The notes beneath the pieces are model-generated. The model saw nothing but the letters and a program-made list of their open reading frames with translations, was not told the DNA's origin and did no database searches. DNA of 64,000 nt, from NCBI GenBank assembly GCA_042701975.1, contig CP170561.1, forward strand, positions 3,534,001 through 3,598,000, read 5' to 3'. Shown here piece after piece: positions 17,672 to 26,277 of this stretch; the first letter of the stretch is position 1; each line of letters begins with the position of its first letter. The DNA is from JAFALK01 sp042701975 (GTDB lineage: Bacteria > Pseudomonadota > Gammaproteobacteria > Burkholderiales > Burkholderiaceae_C). Both the position numbers and the translations under genes were made by a program.

Positions 17672-17866
17672 ATGCTGAATCCCGCCCTGACCGACCCGTT
17701 CTCCATGCTGCTCGACCTGGACAGCGTCGTGAACGAAGTGCACAAGTCCGAACGCCTGCAGCGCCTGTCGCGCCGCGTGTACCACCCGCTCGACAAGCCG
17801 CAGATCCCGCACCGCGACGATCACATCGGCGACGAGCTCGAAGACTTCGGCCACACCGGCCACTGA
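17672..17866 (+). CDS. 64-aa small protein, function unknown
   Basis: A strong Shine-Dalgarno (GGAGGAGAAG) ends 4 bp before ATG 17672. The product is charged and hydrophilic, with a helical N-terminal half and a His/Asp-rich C-terminus ending DFGHTGH. Codon use matches the neighbours. Upstream, GGAAC (17593-17597) and CGTT (17618-17621) resemble an ECF-sigma promoter, but the 20-bp spacer is longer than usual. I do not recognise the family. Confidence 0.65.
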   Translation: MLNPALTDPFSMLLDLDSVVNEVHKSERLQRLSRRVYHPLDKPQIPHRDDHIGDELEDFGHTGH

Positions 17867-17946
17867 TCGCCCGCACGGTTTCCACTGATCGGCGCCTCCT
17901 GCGGCGCGGCCGATAATGGCCGATTCGCCTGCAAGGAGAAGCGCTG

Positions 17947-19578
17947 ATGGTTGAGAAGGTGGTGGACATCGAGCGGCGCCAGCTGCTCAAGGGCCTGGCG
18001 GCCACGGGTGCCGGTGTTTCGCTGCTGGGCGGTGTACCCGTCGAAGCGGCCACGGTGCAAGGCGACGCCAAGCTGCGCGAGAAGATCAAGACCGTCGTCG
18101 TGATCTACGCCGAGAACCGCAGCTTCAACAACCTCTTCCACGACTTCCCCGGCCTGCAACGGCCGCTGGCGAGCCTCAAGCCGGCCGACTACATCCAGTA
18201 CGACCGCGACGGCAAGACGCCGCTCAAGAGCCTGCCCGCCATCTGGGGCGGCCTCGTGCCGCAAAGCCAGACCGTCGAGGGCAAGCGTTACTTCATCGAC
18301 GAGAAGGCTGTCACCGGCCTGGCCAACAAGCCCTTCGCGCTGAAGGACGGCCAGGGCCAGACGCTGCCGATGACGGTCGTCACGCGCGACCTCACGCACC
18401 GCTTCTACAACAACCAGGCGCAGATCGCCGCCGGCCGCTGCAACCAGTTCGTGGCCTGGGGCGACAGCGGCGCGCTGGTGATGGGCCACTACGGCCAGGC
18501 CGGCGAGGAGCTCAAGCTGCGCAGAATTGCAGCACGCTACACGCTGTGCGACAACTTCTTCATGGCGGCCTTCGGCGGCTCCTTCCTCAACCACATTTTC
18601 CTGGTCGCCGCCGCGCCGCCGTTCTATCCGGACGCCGCCAACAGTCCGGCCAAGCACAAGATCAGCAAGATCGAGGGTGACGACCCGACCGGCACGCGCC
18701 TGAAACTGGCCGAGGACAACCCGGCCTCCTGCCTGGACGGCCCGCCCAAGTACGAGCACGACAGCATGCTCACGCCCGACGGCTACTGCGTGAACAGCGC
18801 CGCGCCGGCCTACCAGCCCAGCTATGTGAAGCCCGCAGCGGGCGGCGACAAGCGCTTTGCCAATCCGGACGATTCCAGCGTGCTGCCGCCGCAGACGTAT
18901 GCCACCATCGGCGACCGGCTGAGCGACAAGGGCGTGAGCTGGGCCTGGTACGGCGGCGCCTGGCAGGCGGCGCTGGACAACGCCCATGAGAAGGGCTTCC
19001 CGCCGGTGCCCAACTTCCAGTCGCACCACCAGCCTTTCAACTTCTTTGCCAGCTTCGCACCCGACACCAAGGCGCGCGAACAGCATCTGCTCGATGGCGG
19101 GCTGGGCAGCACGCCGGACACCAACAAGTTCATCGCCGACATCGACGCCGGCCGCCTGCCCGCTGTCAGCTTCTACAAGCCGCAGGGCAACCTCAACCTG
19201 CACGCAGGCTACGCCGACGTGGCCTCGGGCGACGCGCACCTCGCTACGGTGATCGAGCACCTGGAGAAGAGCCCGCAATGGGCGAACATGCTGGTCGTGC
19301 TGACCTTCGACGAGAACGGCGGTTGGTGGGACCACGTCAGCCCGCCGCTGGGCGACCGCTGGGGCCCCGGCACGCGAATCCCGGCGCTGGTGATCTCTCC
19401 GCATGCGAAGAAGGGCCACGTGGACCACACGGTCTGCGACACCAACTCCATTCTGCGCTTCATCACCCGCCTGCACGGCCTGGAGCCGCTGCCGGGCGTG
19501 AAGCGCCGCGACCAGGCCATGGCGGCGCGGGGGCAGAAGCTGATGGGCGATCTGACGCACGCGCTGAACGTCGGATAA
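17947..19578 (+). CDS. AcpA-like acid phosphatase / phosphoesterase family protein
   Basis: The 543-aa protein belongs to the phosphoesterase family shared by phospholipase C and the acid phosphatase AcpA. A Tat signal (ERRQLLKGLAATGAG, residues 9-23) directs export. The metal and nucleophile region is in IYAENRSFNNLFHDFPG, where Ser replaces Thr as in PLC-type enzymes. C-terminal metal motifs LTFDENGGWWDHVSPP and the DTNSILRFI block are intact. An acid phosphatase is more likely than a phospholipase from the DFPG pattern, but the substrate is not determinable. Confidence 0.88.
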   Translation: MVEKVVDIERRQLLKGLAATGAGVSLLGGVPVEAATVQGDAKLREKIKTVVVIYAENRSFNNLFHDFPGLQRPLASLKPADYIQYDRDGKTPLKSLPAIWGGLVPQSQTVEGKRYFIDEKAVTGLANKPFALKDGQGQTLPMTVVTRDLTHRFYNNQAQIAAGRCNQFVAWGDSGALVMGHYGQAGEELKLRRIAARYTLCDNFFMAAFGGSFLNHIFLVAAAPPFYPDAANSPAKHKISKIEGDDPTGTRLKLAEDNPASCLDGPPKYEHDSMLTPDGYCVNSAAPAYQPSYVKPAAGGDKRFANPDDSSVLPPQTYATIGDRLSDKGVSWAWYGGAWQAALDNAHEKGFPPVPNFQSHHQPFNFFASFAPDTKAREQHLLDGGLGSTPDTNKFIADIDAGRLPAVSFYKPQGNLNLHAGYADVASGDAHLATVIEHLEKSPQWANMLVVLTFDENGGWWDHVSPPLGDRWGPGTRIPALVISPHAKKGHVDHTVCDTNSILRFITRLHGLEPLPGVKRRDQAMAARGQKLMGDLTHALNVG

Positions 19579-19612
19579 TCGCGCCTTCCTTTTTCTTCCT
19601 GCAGGAGCGGCC

Positions 19613-20137
19613 ATGGCCGTCTACGTCCTGGGCGAACACCAGCCCGACATCGCCGACACCGCCTGGGTGGCCGACAGCGCCGACGTCATCGGCCGCGTCT
19701 CGCTCGGTGAGGGCGTGAGCATCTGGTTCAACGCGGTGCTGCGCGGCGATTCCGAGCATCTGAGCATCGGCCGCGGCTCCAACATCCAGGATGGTTCCGT
19801 CTGTCACGCCGACCACGGCTTTCCGCTGGTCGTCGGCGAGGGCGTGACGGTCGGTCACAAGGTCATGCTGCACGGCTGCACGGTGGGCGATGGCTCGCTG
19901 ATCGGCATCGGCGCGGTGGTCTTGAATGGAGCCCGCATCGGCCGCAACTGTGTCGTCGGGGCCGGCGCGCTGGTCACCGAAGGCAAGGAATTTCCGGACG
20001 GCTCGCTGATCATCGGCTCACCGGCCAAGGCAGTGAAGGAGCTGCGCCCCGAACAACTCGCCGGCCTGCCCCTGAGCGCCGCGCACTACACCGCCAACGG
20101 ACAACGTTATGCGGCTGAACTGAAGAAGATTTCCTGA
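19613..20137 (+). CDS. gamma-carbonic anhydrase family protein (YrdA-like)
   Basis: The 174-aa left-handed beta-helix protein has hexapeptide repeats throughout. The three zinc-ligand histidines expected for the family are in CHADHGFP and GHKVMLHGC. YrdA/CaiE-like proteins of this size are often inactive or weakly active carbonic anhydrases. Its stop shares one base with the hslO start (TGATG), so the two genes are transcribed together. Confidence 0.93.
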   Translation: MAVYVLGEHQPDIADTAWVADSADVIGRVSLGEGVSIWFNAVLRGDSEHLSIGRGSNIQDGSVCHADHGFPLVVGEGVTVGHKVMLHGCTVGDGSLIGIGAVVLNGARIGRNCVVGAGALVTEGKEFPDGSLIIGSPAKAVKELRPEQLAGLPLSAAHYTANGQRYAAELKKIS

Positions 20138-21102
20138 TGAGTGAATTGCACAAGTTTTTGTTCGAAGGCCTGCCGGTTCGCGGCATGCTGGTCCGCCTGA
20201 CCGACAGCTGGCGCGAGGTGTTGACCCGCCGCGAAGAGGCCGGCGCCCATCCGCCCGAGCTGCGTGCCCTGCTGGGCCAGATGTCCGCGGCCGGCGTGCT
20301 GATGCAATCGAACATCAAGTTCAACGGCGCCCTGATCCTGCAGATCTTCGGCGACGGCCCGGTCAAGCTGGCCGTGACCGAGGTGCAGCCGGACCTGTCC
20401 TTCCGCACCATGGCCAAGCGCGTCGGCGAGATCCCCGAAGGCGCGCAGCTGGAGGCGATGCTCAACGTTCACGGCCAGGGCCGCTGCGCGATCACGCTGG
20501 ACCCCAAGGACCGCCTGCCGGGCCAGCAGCCTTACCAAGGCGTGGTGCCGCTGTTCGGCGACCAGCGCGAGCCGCTGCAAATGCTCTCCGAGGTGCTGGA
20601 GCACTACATGCTGCAGTCCGAGCAGCTCGACACCAAGCTGGTGCTGGCCGCCAACGACGAGATGGCTGCCGGCCTCTTGATCCAGCGCCTGCCGATCAAG
20701 GGTGAGGGCAATCTGGAAGGCCAGGCCGCCGAGCGCAATGAGGACCAGATCGGCCTCTCGGAGGACTACAACCGCATCGCCATGCTGGCCGCCACGCTCA
20801 CGAGCGAAGAGCTGCTGACGCTGGATGCCGACACCATCCTGCGTCGCCTGTTCTGGGAGGAACAGGTGCAGCGCTACGAGCCGAGCCACCCGCGCTTTGC
20901 CTGCACCTGCTCGCGCGGACGTGTGGGCCAGATGCTCAAGGGCCTGGGTCGCAACGAGATCGACGAAGTGCTGGCCGAGCGCGGCGAGGTCGAGATCGGC
21001 TGTGAGTTCTGCGGCCTGAAGTACCGCTTCGACGCCGTGGACGTGGGCAGCCTGTTCACCGACAGCGCCGCCCAGGGCGGCGCGTCGGAGACGATGCAGT
21101 AA
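20137..21102 (+). CDS. hslO: redox-regulated chaperone Hsp33
   Basis: The 321-aa holdase is activated by disulfide formation and unfolding under oxidative stress. The redox switch domain has the four zinc cysteines in FACTCSRGRVG (about 256 and 258) and CEFCG (about 289 and 292). The N-terminal substrate-binding domain begins LHKFLFEGLPVRGMLVRL. TGATG coupling to the carbonic-anhydrase-like gene suggests co-expression. It is 12 bp from the convergent phospholipase gene. Confidence 0.96.
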   Translation: MSELHKFLFEGLPVRGMLVRLTDSWREVLTRREEAGAHPPELRALLGQMSAAGVLMQSNIKFNGALILQIFGDGPVKLAVTEVQPDLSFRTMAKRVGEIPEGAQLEAMLNVHGQGRCAITLDPKDRLPGQQPYQGVVPLFGDQREPLQMLSEVLEHYMLQSEQLDTKLVLAANDEMAAGLLIQRLPIKGEGNLEGQAAERNEDQIGLSEDYNRIAMLAATLTSEELLTLDADTILRRLFWEEQVQRYEPSHPRFACTCSRGRVGQMLKGLGRNEIDEVLAERGEVEIGCEFCGLKYRFDAVDVGSLFTDSAAQGGASETMQ

Positions 21103-21114
21103 GTAACGTCGTTC

Positions 21115-23289
21115 TTAGGCGGGGTCGCTGATCGAATCGGAGCCCGTTTCCATACGGCCTGCGAAGCGGCGGCTGAAGCCATTCAGGCCGTCCACCGTCA
21201 CGCTCAGGTCGTACCAGTTGCCGCTGTCGGCCACCGACCAGTTGACAAGTTCATTGGCACCGGCTGCCACGGTGATGCTGCGGTTGCCCTTGCCGTAGGC
21301 GTTGGGCGTCAGCGTGAAGCTGCGGGCTGCCTTGCCATCGTTGCGCAGCAGGAGCTGGACTTGGCGGCCTGGCTTGTCGTAGCGCAGGCCGGCCTCGACG
21401 GCATCGTTTGACGCGCCAATGACGTGGCGATGGAAGCCATTCGGGCCCAGCACCCAGAGGTCGTGACTGCCATCGCCGTGTGCCGTCCAGGCGTCGGCCA
21501 GCTGCTTGCCCGGCTCAACCATGTAGCGGCGCGGTATGGCGTCAAGCTGGTGCTTGTCGTAGACGTGAAAGACCGCGGCTTGCGTGCCCGAGTTGATGAA
21601 TTCGAGGCGCACCGCAGCGGCTTCGAAGATGGAGTTCACTGCCAGCTCGTAGGGCAGGGCTCGCGACGGTCGCGTACCCTTGGCCTGCTTGGGTGCCGCC
21701 TGGCGCAGCGGCGGCTTGAGCTGCAGCAGCGCCTGCTGTTTCGCTCGCAGCGCATCGGCCTGCGATTTGCTGAGGCTGCCGGCCAGCGCGGGCGTCTTGC
21801 CTTCCGGCTTCGAGAAATCGAAGCAGCTTGTCATGTCGCCACACACTGCGCGACGGAAAGGCGAGATGTTGGACTCGCGCACGCCGAAGCGGCTTTCGAG
21901 GAAACGCAGCACCGAGGTGTGGTCGAAGACCTGCGAGTTGACCCAGCCGCCCTTGGACCACGGAGAGATCACGTACATCGGCACGCGCATGCCGGGGCCG
22001 AAGACCTTGCCGTCCGGTGGCGGCTGCTTGCCCGGCATCCCGGCGAACGGCGTCTGCGTGTAGTACTCGGCGGCCATCGCTTCGGCCGGCAGCGTGCTCT
22101 TGCCGGCGAAGCTGCCGTCAGCGCGCGGCGAGGGCGCAGACGGGCTCGGCATGTGGTCGAAGAAGCCGTCGTTCTCGTCAAAGTTCACGAGGAAGACGGT
22201 CTTGCTCCAGACCTCGGGCGCGGCGGTCAGCGCGTCCAGGATGGCCGAGATGTACCAAGCGCCCTGGACCGGGCTCGAGGGGCCCGGGTGTTCAGAGTAG
22301 ACGTCCGGCGGAATGATCCACGAGACCTGTGGCAGGCGGCCCGCTTTCACGTCCTTGGCGAAAGCCTCGACGAATTGGCCGGCATCGAAGGCTTCCTTCG
22401 TCGCGGCCGGCAGCGTGTTGGCCGTGCCCTTGCAAAGCGGATTGGTGGCATCCTCGGCCGGGTCGTAGGCCGCGTTGGCAGCGTAGTCGAGCGTGCTGCT
22501 GACCGGGCGTTTCGCGCGCTCGTTGGCCTGACGATAGGGCGTGAAGCCGATCAACGGGTTACAGCCATAGTTGTTCGGGATGTTCTGGTAGACCTTCCAG
22601 GTCACGCCGGCGGCCTGCAGCCGCTCGGGATAGGTCTTCCAGTCGAAGCCTTGGCTTGAGGGGCCGGTGTCGGCCCACTCGTCCACATTGTTCACGAAGG
22701 CCTCGTTGCCCTTCGTGCCTTCGCCGGTCGGCCCGTTGGTGCCGGTCCAGTGGAAGGAGCGGTTGGCGTGCGTGCCCGTGTGCATGGCGCAGTGGTAGGC
22801 ATCGCAGATCGTGAAGGCGTTGGCCAGGGCGAACTGGAACGGCACCTCGCGTTCCTTCATGAAACCCATCGAGCTCACGTGCTTGTAGCGCGGCCATTCG
22901 GAGATGCGTCCGTCGGCCCAGGCCTGGTGGCTGTCCACCCAGGTGTGCGGAGCGCCATGCGCGCGCTGCGCGTTGCCCTTGCTGCTGTCGAGGTGAAAGG
23001 GCATCAGCAGCTCACCCTTCTCGTTCTTGACCTGTTGCCAGACCGAGCGGCCTTCGGGCTGCGGAATGGTGAAGCGGTCGCCAAAGCCGCGCACGCCGTT
23101 GAGCGTGCCGAAGTAGTGATCGAAGCTGCGGTTCTCCTGCATCAGGATCACCACGTGTTCCACGTCGGCCAGCGTGCCGGTGGCGCGGTTGGGCTCGATG
23201 GCCAGGGCGCGCTGAATGGAGGGCGGCAGGGCCGACAGCGCGCCGGTTGCAGCAGCGTTGCGGAGAAAGTGGCGACGGGAAGAGCTCAT
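21115..23289 (-). CDS. phosphocholine-specific phospholipase C
   Basis: The 724-aa Tat substrate (SRRHFLRNAAATGAL, residues 4-18) hydrolyses phosphatidylcholine or sphingomyelin outside the cytoplasm. The catalytic N-terminus reads LMQENRSFDHYFGTLNGVRGF, the family hallmark. Metal sites recur in NFDENDGFFDHMPSP and FDHTSVLRFLE. Two C-terminal beta domains (DUF756-like, from about residue 520 to the end) complete the full-length architecture of PlcN/PlcH-type enzymes. The gene is convergent with hslO. Confidence 0.95.
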   Translation of the reverse strand: MSSSRRHFLRNAAATGALSALPPSIQRALAIEPNRATGTLADVEHVVILMQENRSFDHYFGTLNGVRGFGDRFTIPQPEGRSVWQQVKNEKGELLMPFHLDSSKGNAQRAHGAPHTWVDSHQAWADGRISEWPRYKHVSSMGFMKEREVPFQFALANAFTICDAYHCAMHTGTHANRSFHWTGTNGPTGEGTKGNEAFVNNVDEWADTGPSSQGFDWKTYPERLQAAGVTWKVYQNIPNNYGCNPLIGFTPYRQANERAKRPVSSTLDYAANAAYDPAEDATNPLCKGTANTLPAATKEAFDAGQFVEAFAKDVKAGRLPQVSWIIPPDVYSEHPGPSSPVQGAWYISAILDALTAAPEVWSKTVFLVNFDENDGFFDHMPSPSAPSPRADGSFAGKSTLPAEAMAAEYYTQTPFAGMPGKQPPPDGKVFGPGMRVPMYVISPWSKGGWVNSQVFDHTSVLRFLESRFGVRESNISPFRRAVCGDMTSCFDFSKPEGKTPALAGSLSKSQADALRAKQQALLQLKPPLRQAAPKQAKGTRPSRALPYELAVNSIFEAAAVRLEFINSGTQAAVFHVYDKHQLDAIPRRYMVEPGKQLADAWTAHGDGSHDLWVLGPNGFHRHVIGASNDAVEAGLRYDKPGRQVQLLLRNDGKAARSFTLTPNAYGKGNRSITVAAGANELVNWSVADSGNWYDLSVTVDGLNGFSRRFAGRMETGSDSISDPA

Positions 23290-23349
23290 GCAGCAGGTCC
23301 TTGCGGTGTCCGATTGCGCGAACTCTAAGCCATGCGTGTGACGGGAAAG

Positions 23350-23886
23350 TTAGCGGCCGGCCAGCAGCGGGCGGATCGCGCGCAGCGCAGCGTCCACGCG
23401 CGCCTCGCCCTGGCCGCTGACCAGGGTCCACGGGATGGCGCCTTCGTCCAGTGCGGCGCGCACGAGCGCGTCGATCGGGGGGCGCACGTGCGGGCCTTCG
23501 CGCTGCAGGCCGTCGGCCACCCAGGCGATGTCCAGCGCCGTCAGCAGCGTGAGGTCGCAGCGGCGATGGAAGGCCTGGCCTTGGGCGATCAGGGAGCGGT
23601 CGCTGAAGATGTAGTCGCTGTAGATGGCCGTCATCAGCGCCGTGGTGTCGCACAGCACCACGTCGAACTCGCGGGCCGCGGTATCGATGGCAGCGGTTTG
23701 TGAATCGGCGATGGAGGCCTGCTCTTCAGGGCGCGGCGTTCGGCCTTCGCGCTCGCACCAGGCGCGCAGCAGCTCGGGCACAGCGGTGGCCTTGATGCCT
23801 TCTGCGTTGAGCCTGTCGGCCAGGGCCAGCGCCAGGCTGGTCTTGCCGGTGCTCTCCGCGCCGACGATGGCGACGATCGTGCTCAT
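23350..23886 (-). CDS. NadR-like AAA ATPase, probable nicotinamide riboside kinase
   Basis: The 178-aa P-loop protein (VGAESTGKTSLA, residues 8-19) resembles the ribosylnicotinamide-kinase domain of NadR, with no adenylyltransferase or DNA-binding domain. It overlaps the stop of pnuC by ATGA and follows it directly. The nicotinamide-riboside importer therefore supports a role in trapping NR as NMN. Downstream features such as DVVLCDTTALMTAIYSDYIF agree with the family. Substrate is inferred from context. Confidence 0.85.
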   Translation of the reverse strand: MSTIVAIVGAESTGKTSLALALADRLNAEGIKATAVPELLRAWCEREGRTPRPEEQASIADSQTAAIDTAAREFDVVLCDTTALMTAIYSDYIFSDRSLIAQGQAFHRRCDLTLLTALDIAWVADGLQREGPHVRPPIDALVRAALDEGAIPWTLVSGQGEARVDAALRAIRPLLAGR

Positions 23887-24521
23887 GCCGCTTTTTGCTG
23901 CTGCAGCAACATCAATCGCCATTGGCGCCAACCGATCACGGACATCGGAACGAAGGCGCCATACAGCACGACTGTCAGCCAGTAGCCCTTGAGCGCGAAC
24001 AGCACGACGCTGACTGCGTTGACCGCGACCCAGGTCGGCCAGTTCTCCGCGTACTTGCGGCCCAGCAGCCATTGGCCGACGAGGCTGCCGACGGTGGGCA
24101 GGGCGTCCCAATACGGCAGTGGCGAATCGGTGACACGGGCCAGGAAGACGCCGAGCAGCGGCCAGCCCGCGAGCGTGATGCCCAGCGCGATCAGCCGGCC
24201 GCGCGCCGACAGCCTTTGCACATGCAGCTTCTCGCCGTCGGCGGCTTTGCCGCGCAGCCATTGCCACCAGCCCCAGCAGGCGAGGGCGACGAAGACGATC
24301 TGCAGGCTGCCTTCGCCGTACAGCTTGCCGTCGAAGAAGAGCCAGCCGTAGAGGACCGAGGCCGCGATCGCCAGCGGCCAGGCCAGCGGGTTGACGCGCA
24401 TGTTCAGCACCACCATGACGATGGAAAGCGCGAAGGCCACGATCTCCAGCCAGCTGATCGGGCTGCCCAGGAGCGTGAAGGCCGGTTCGAGAAAGCTGTG
24501 GAGGAAGGAGAGCAGGCTCAC
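23883..24521 (-). CDS. pnuC: nicotinamide riboside transporter PnuC
   Basis: The 212-aa inner-membrane protein has about seven hydrophobic segments. It shows the PnuC patterns NPLAWPLAIAASVLYGWLFF, YGEGSLQIVFVALACWGWWQW and NWPTWVAVNAVSVVLFALKG. PnuC acts as a facilitator and depends on intracellular phosphorylation of NR, consistent with the coupled downstream kinase. The GTG start at 24519-24521 overlaps the ftsB stop (GTGA). No NAD-pathway riboswitch or regulator is visible, and the pair seems to depend on ftsB transcription. Confidence 0.93.
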   Translation of the reverse strand: MSLLSFLHSFLEPAFTLLGSPISWLEIVAFALSIVMVVLNMRVNPLAWPLAIAASVLYGWLFFDGKLYGEGSLQIVFVALACWGWWQWLRGKAADGEKLHVQRLSARGRLIALGITLAGWPLLGVFLARVTDSPLPYWDALPTVGSLVGQWLLGRKYAENWPTWVAVNAVSVVLFALKGYWLTVVLYGAFVPMSVIGWRQWRLMLLQQQKAA

Positions 24522-24790
24522 TGACGACGTACTTGGACGAAGACTTCGTCCGGCTTGATCATGCCGAGTTCCATGCGCGCTTTTTCCTCGACCATCTCGA
24601 GGCCCTCCTTGAGGTCCAGCAGCTCGGCCTGGAGCTGAGCGTTGCGCGCTTTGGCCGTCTCGTTGGCGGCCTTGGCTTCAGCCAGTTCACCGCGCAGCTT
24701 GACCCCGTAGGGGATGCTGCCCTTGCCGAACCAGAGCTGGCCTTGGATCAGCACCAGGAAAGCAGTGAGGATGACGGTGAGCACTTTCAC
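24518..24790 (-). CDS. ftsB: cell division protein FtsB
   Basis: The 90-aa bitopic protein is part of the FtsQBL divisome subcomplex. A short cytoplasmic end is followed by a transmembrane helix (about residues 4-20) and a coiled coil (about 30-70) ending with the conserved EEKARMELGMIKPDEVFVQV block. GTG at 24788-24790 is the start. As usual in proteobacteria it lies downstream of eno. An intrinsic terminator in the 101-bp gap may separate them. Confidence 0.92.
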   Translation of the reverse strand: MKVLTVILTAFLVLIQGQLWFGKGSIPYGVKLRGELAEAKAANETAKARNAQLQAELLDLKEGLEMVEEKARMELGMIKPDEVFVQVRRQ

Positions 24791-24814
24791 GGGCAGGAGT
24801 GTATTCGCAACGGA

Positions 24815-24850
24815 ATGGAAAACGGCGATGGACTCGCATCCATCGCCGTT
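24815..24850 (-). terminator. intrinsic terminator downstream of eno
   Basis: A perfect 12-bp stem (24821-24832 paired with 24839-24850) encloses a 6-nt loop. Read on the minus strand it is followed by TTTTCC, forming a Rho-independent terminator 41 bp after the eno stop. It implies that ftsB needs its own promoter or read-through. Confidence 0.8.
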
Positions 24851-24891
24851 CTGAGCGATCGCGGCGTTTCAGCCGCGCATCACTTGCGCGT

Positions 24892-26178
24892 TTACTTCAG
24901 GTTGTAGAAGGCAGCGCGGCCGGGATACACAGCCACATCACCCAAGTCTTCTTCGATGCGCAGCAGCTGGTTGTACTTGGCCATGCGGTCCGAGCGCGAG
25001 AGCGAGCCGGTCTTGATCTGGCCAGCGTTCAGGCCCACGGCGATGTCGGCGATGGTGGAGTCTTCCGTCTCGCCCGAGCGGTGCGACACGACGGCGGTGT
25101 AGCCGGCGCGCTTGGCCATCTCGATGGCGGCGAAGGTCTCGGTCAGCGTGCCGATCTGGTTGATCTTGATGAGGATGGAGTTGGCGATGCCCTTCTCGAT
25201 GCCCTCTTGCAGGATCTTGGTGTTGGTGACGAACAGGTCGTCACCCACGATCTGCACGTTCTTGCCCAGGCGGTCGGTCAGGATCTTCCAGCCGTCCCAG
25301 TCGCCTTCGGCCATGCCGTCTTCGATCGAGATGATCGGGTACTTGTCGACCCAGGTGGCCAGCATGTCAGTCCACTGCTGCGAATCCAGCGCGATGCCGC
25401 CTTCGCCTTCGAGCACGTACTTGCCGTCCTTGTAGAACTCGCTGGCGGCGCAGTCCAGGCCGAGGGCGATCTGCTCGCCTGCGGTGTAGCCGGCCTTGTC
25501 GATGGCTTCCAGGATCATCTGGATTGCCGCTTCATGGTTTTCTACGCTCGGGGCAAAGCCACCTTCGTCGCCGACGGCGGTGCTGATGTGCTTGTCGTGC
25601 AGGATCTTCTTCAGCGCGTGGAAGACCTCGGCACCCCAGCGCAGCGCTTCGCGAAACGTTGGTGCGCCCACCGGGATGATCATCAGCTCTTGCAGGTCGA
25701 GGTTGTTGTTGGCGTGTTCGCCGCCGTTGATGACGTTCATCATCGGCACGGGCAGCTGGTTGCCGTTCATGCCGCCGAAGTAGCGGTACAGCGGCAGGCC
25801 GGATTCCTCAGCGGCGGCCTTGGCCACGGCCATGGAGACGGCCAGCATGGCATTGGCGCCCAGGCGGCTCTTGTTCTCGGTGCCGTCCAGGTCGATCAGG
25901 GTTTTGTCCAGGAAGGCCTGCTCGGAGGCGTCGAGGCCCAGCACGGCTTCCGAGATCTCGGTGTTGATGTGCTCGACGGCCTTGAGCACGCCCTTGCCCA
26001 GGTAGCGGCTCTTGTCGCCGTCACGCAGCTCGATGGCTTCACGCGAGCCGGTGGAGGCGCCCGAGGGCACGGCCGCGCGGCCCATCACGCCGCTTTCCAG
26101 CAGCACGTCGCATTCGACGGTGGGATTGCCGCGGCTGTCGAGGATCTCGCGGCCGACGATGTCAACAATGGCGCTCAT
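24892..26178 (-). CDS. eno: enolase
   Basis: The 428-aa glycolytic enzyme converts 2-phosphoglycerate to phosphoenolpyruvate and may also join an RNA degradosome. The N-terminal ILDSRGNPTVECDV segment, the DEGGFAPS loop, the LIKINQIGTLTET block with the catalytic Lys, and the SHRSGETEDSTIADIAVG motif are all intact. The length is normal. kdsA and pyrG lie upstream on the same strand in the common pyrG-kdsA-eno-ftsB order. Confidence 0.98.
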   Translation of the reverse strand: MSAIVDIVGREILDSRGNPTVECDVLLESGVMGRAAVPSGASTGSREAIELRDGDKSRYLGKGVLKAVEHINTEISEAVLGLDASEQAFLDKTLIDLDGTENKSRLGANAMLAVSMAVAKAAAEESGLPLYRYFGGMNGNQLPVPMMNVINGGEHANNNLDLQELMIIPVGAPTFREALRWGAEVFHALKKILHDKHISTAVGDEGGFAPSVENHEAAIQMILEAIDKAGYTAGEQIALGLDCAASEFYKDGKYVLEGEGGIALDSQQWTDMLATWVDKYPIISIEDGMAEGDWDGWKILTDRLGKNVQIVGDDLFVTNTKILQEGIEKGIANSILIKINQIGTLTETFAAIEMAKRAGYTAVVSHRSGETEDSTIADIAVGLNAGQIKTGSLSRSDRMAKYNQLLRIEEDLGDVAVYPGRAAFYNLK

Positions 26179-26277
26179 TTGCTTCTGTCTCCGTAGTTCA
26201 AAAATCGTTGCGCGTGCATCCTGCCAGCGATTCGTTACGGCCGCTGAACAAGATGAACGCTTGTCTCTGGGCTCAGC

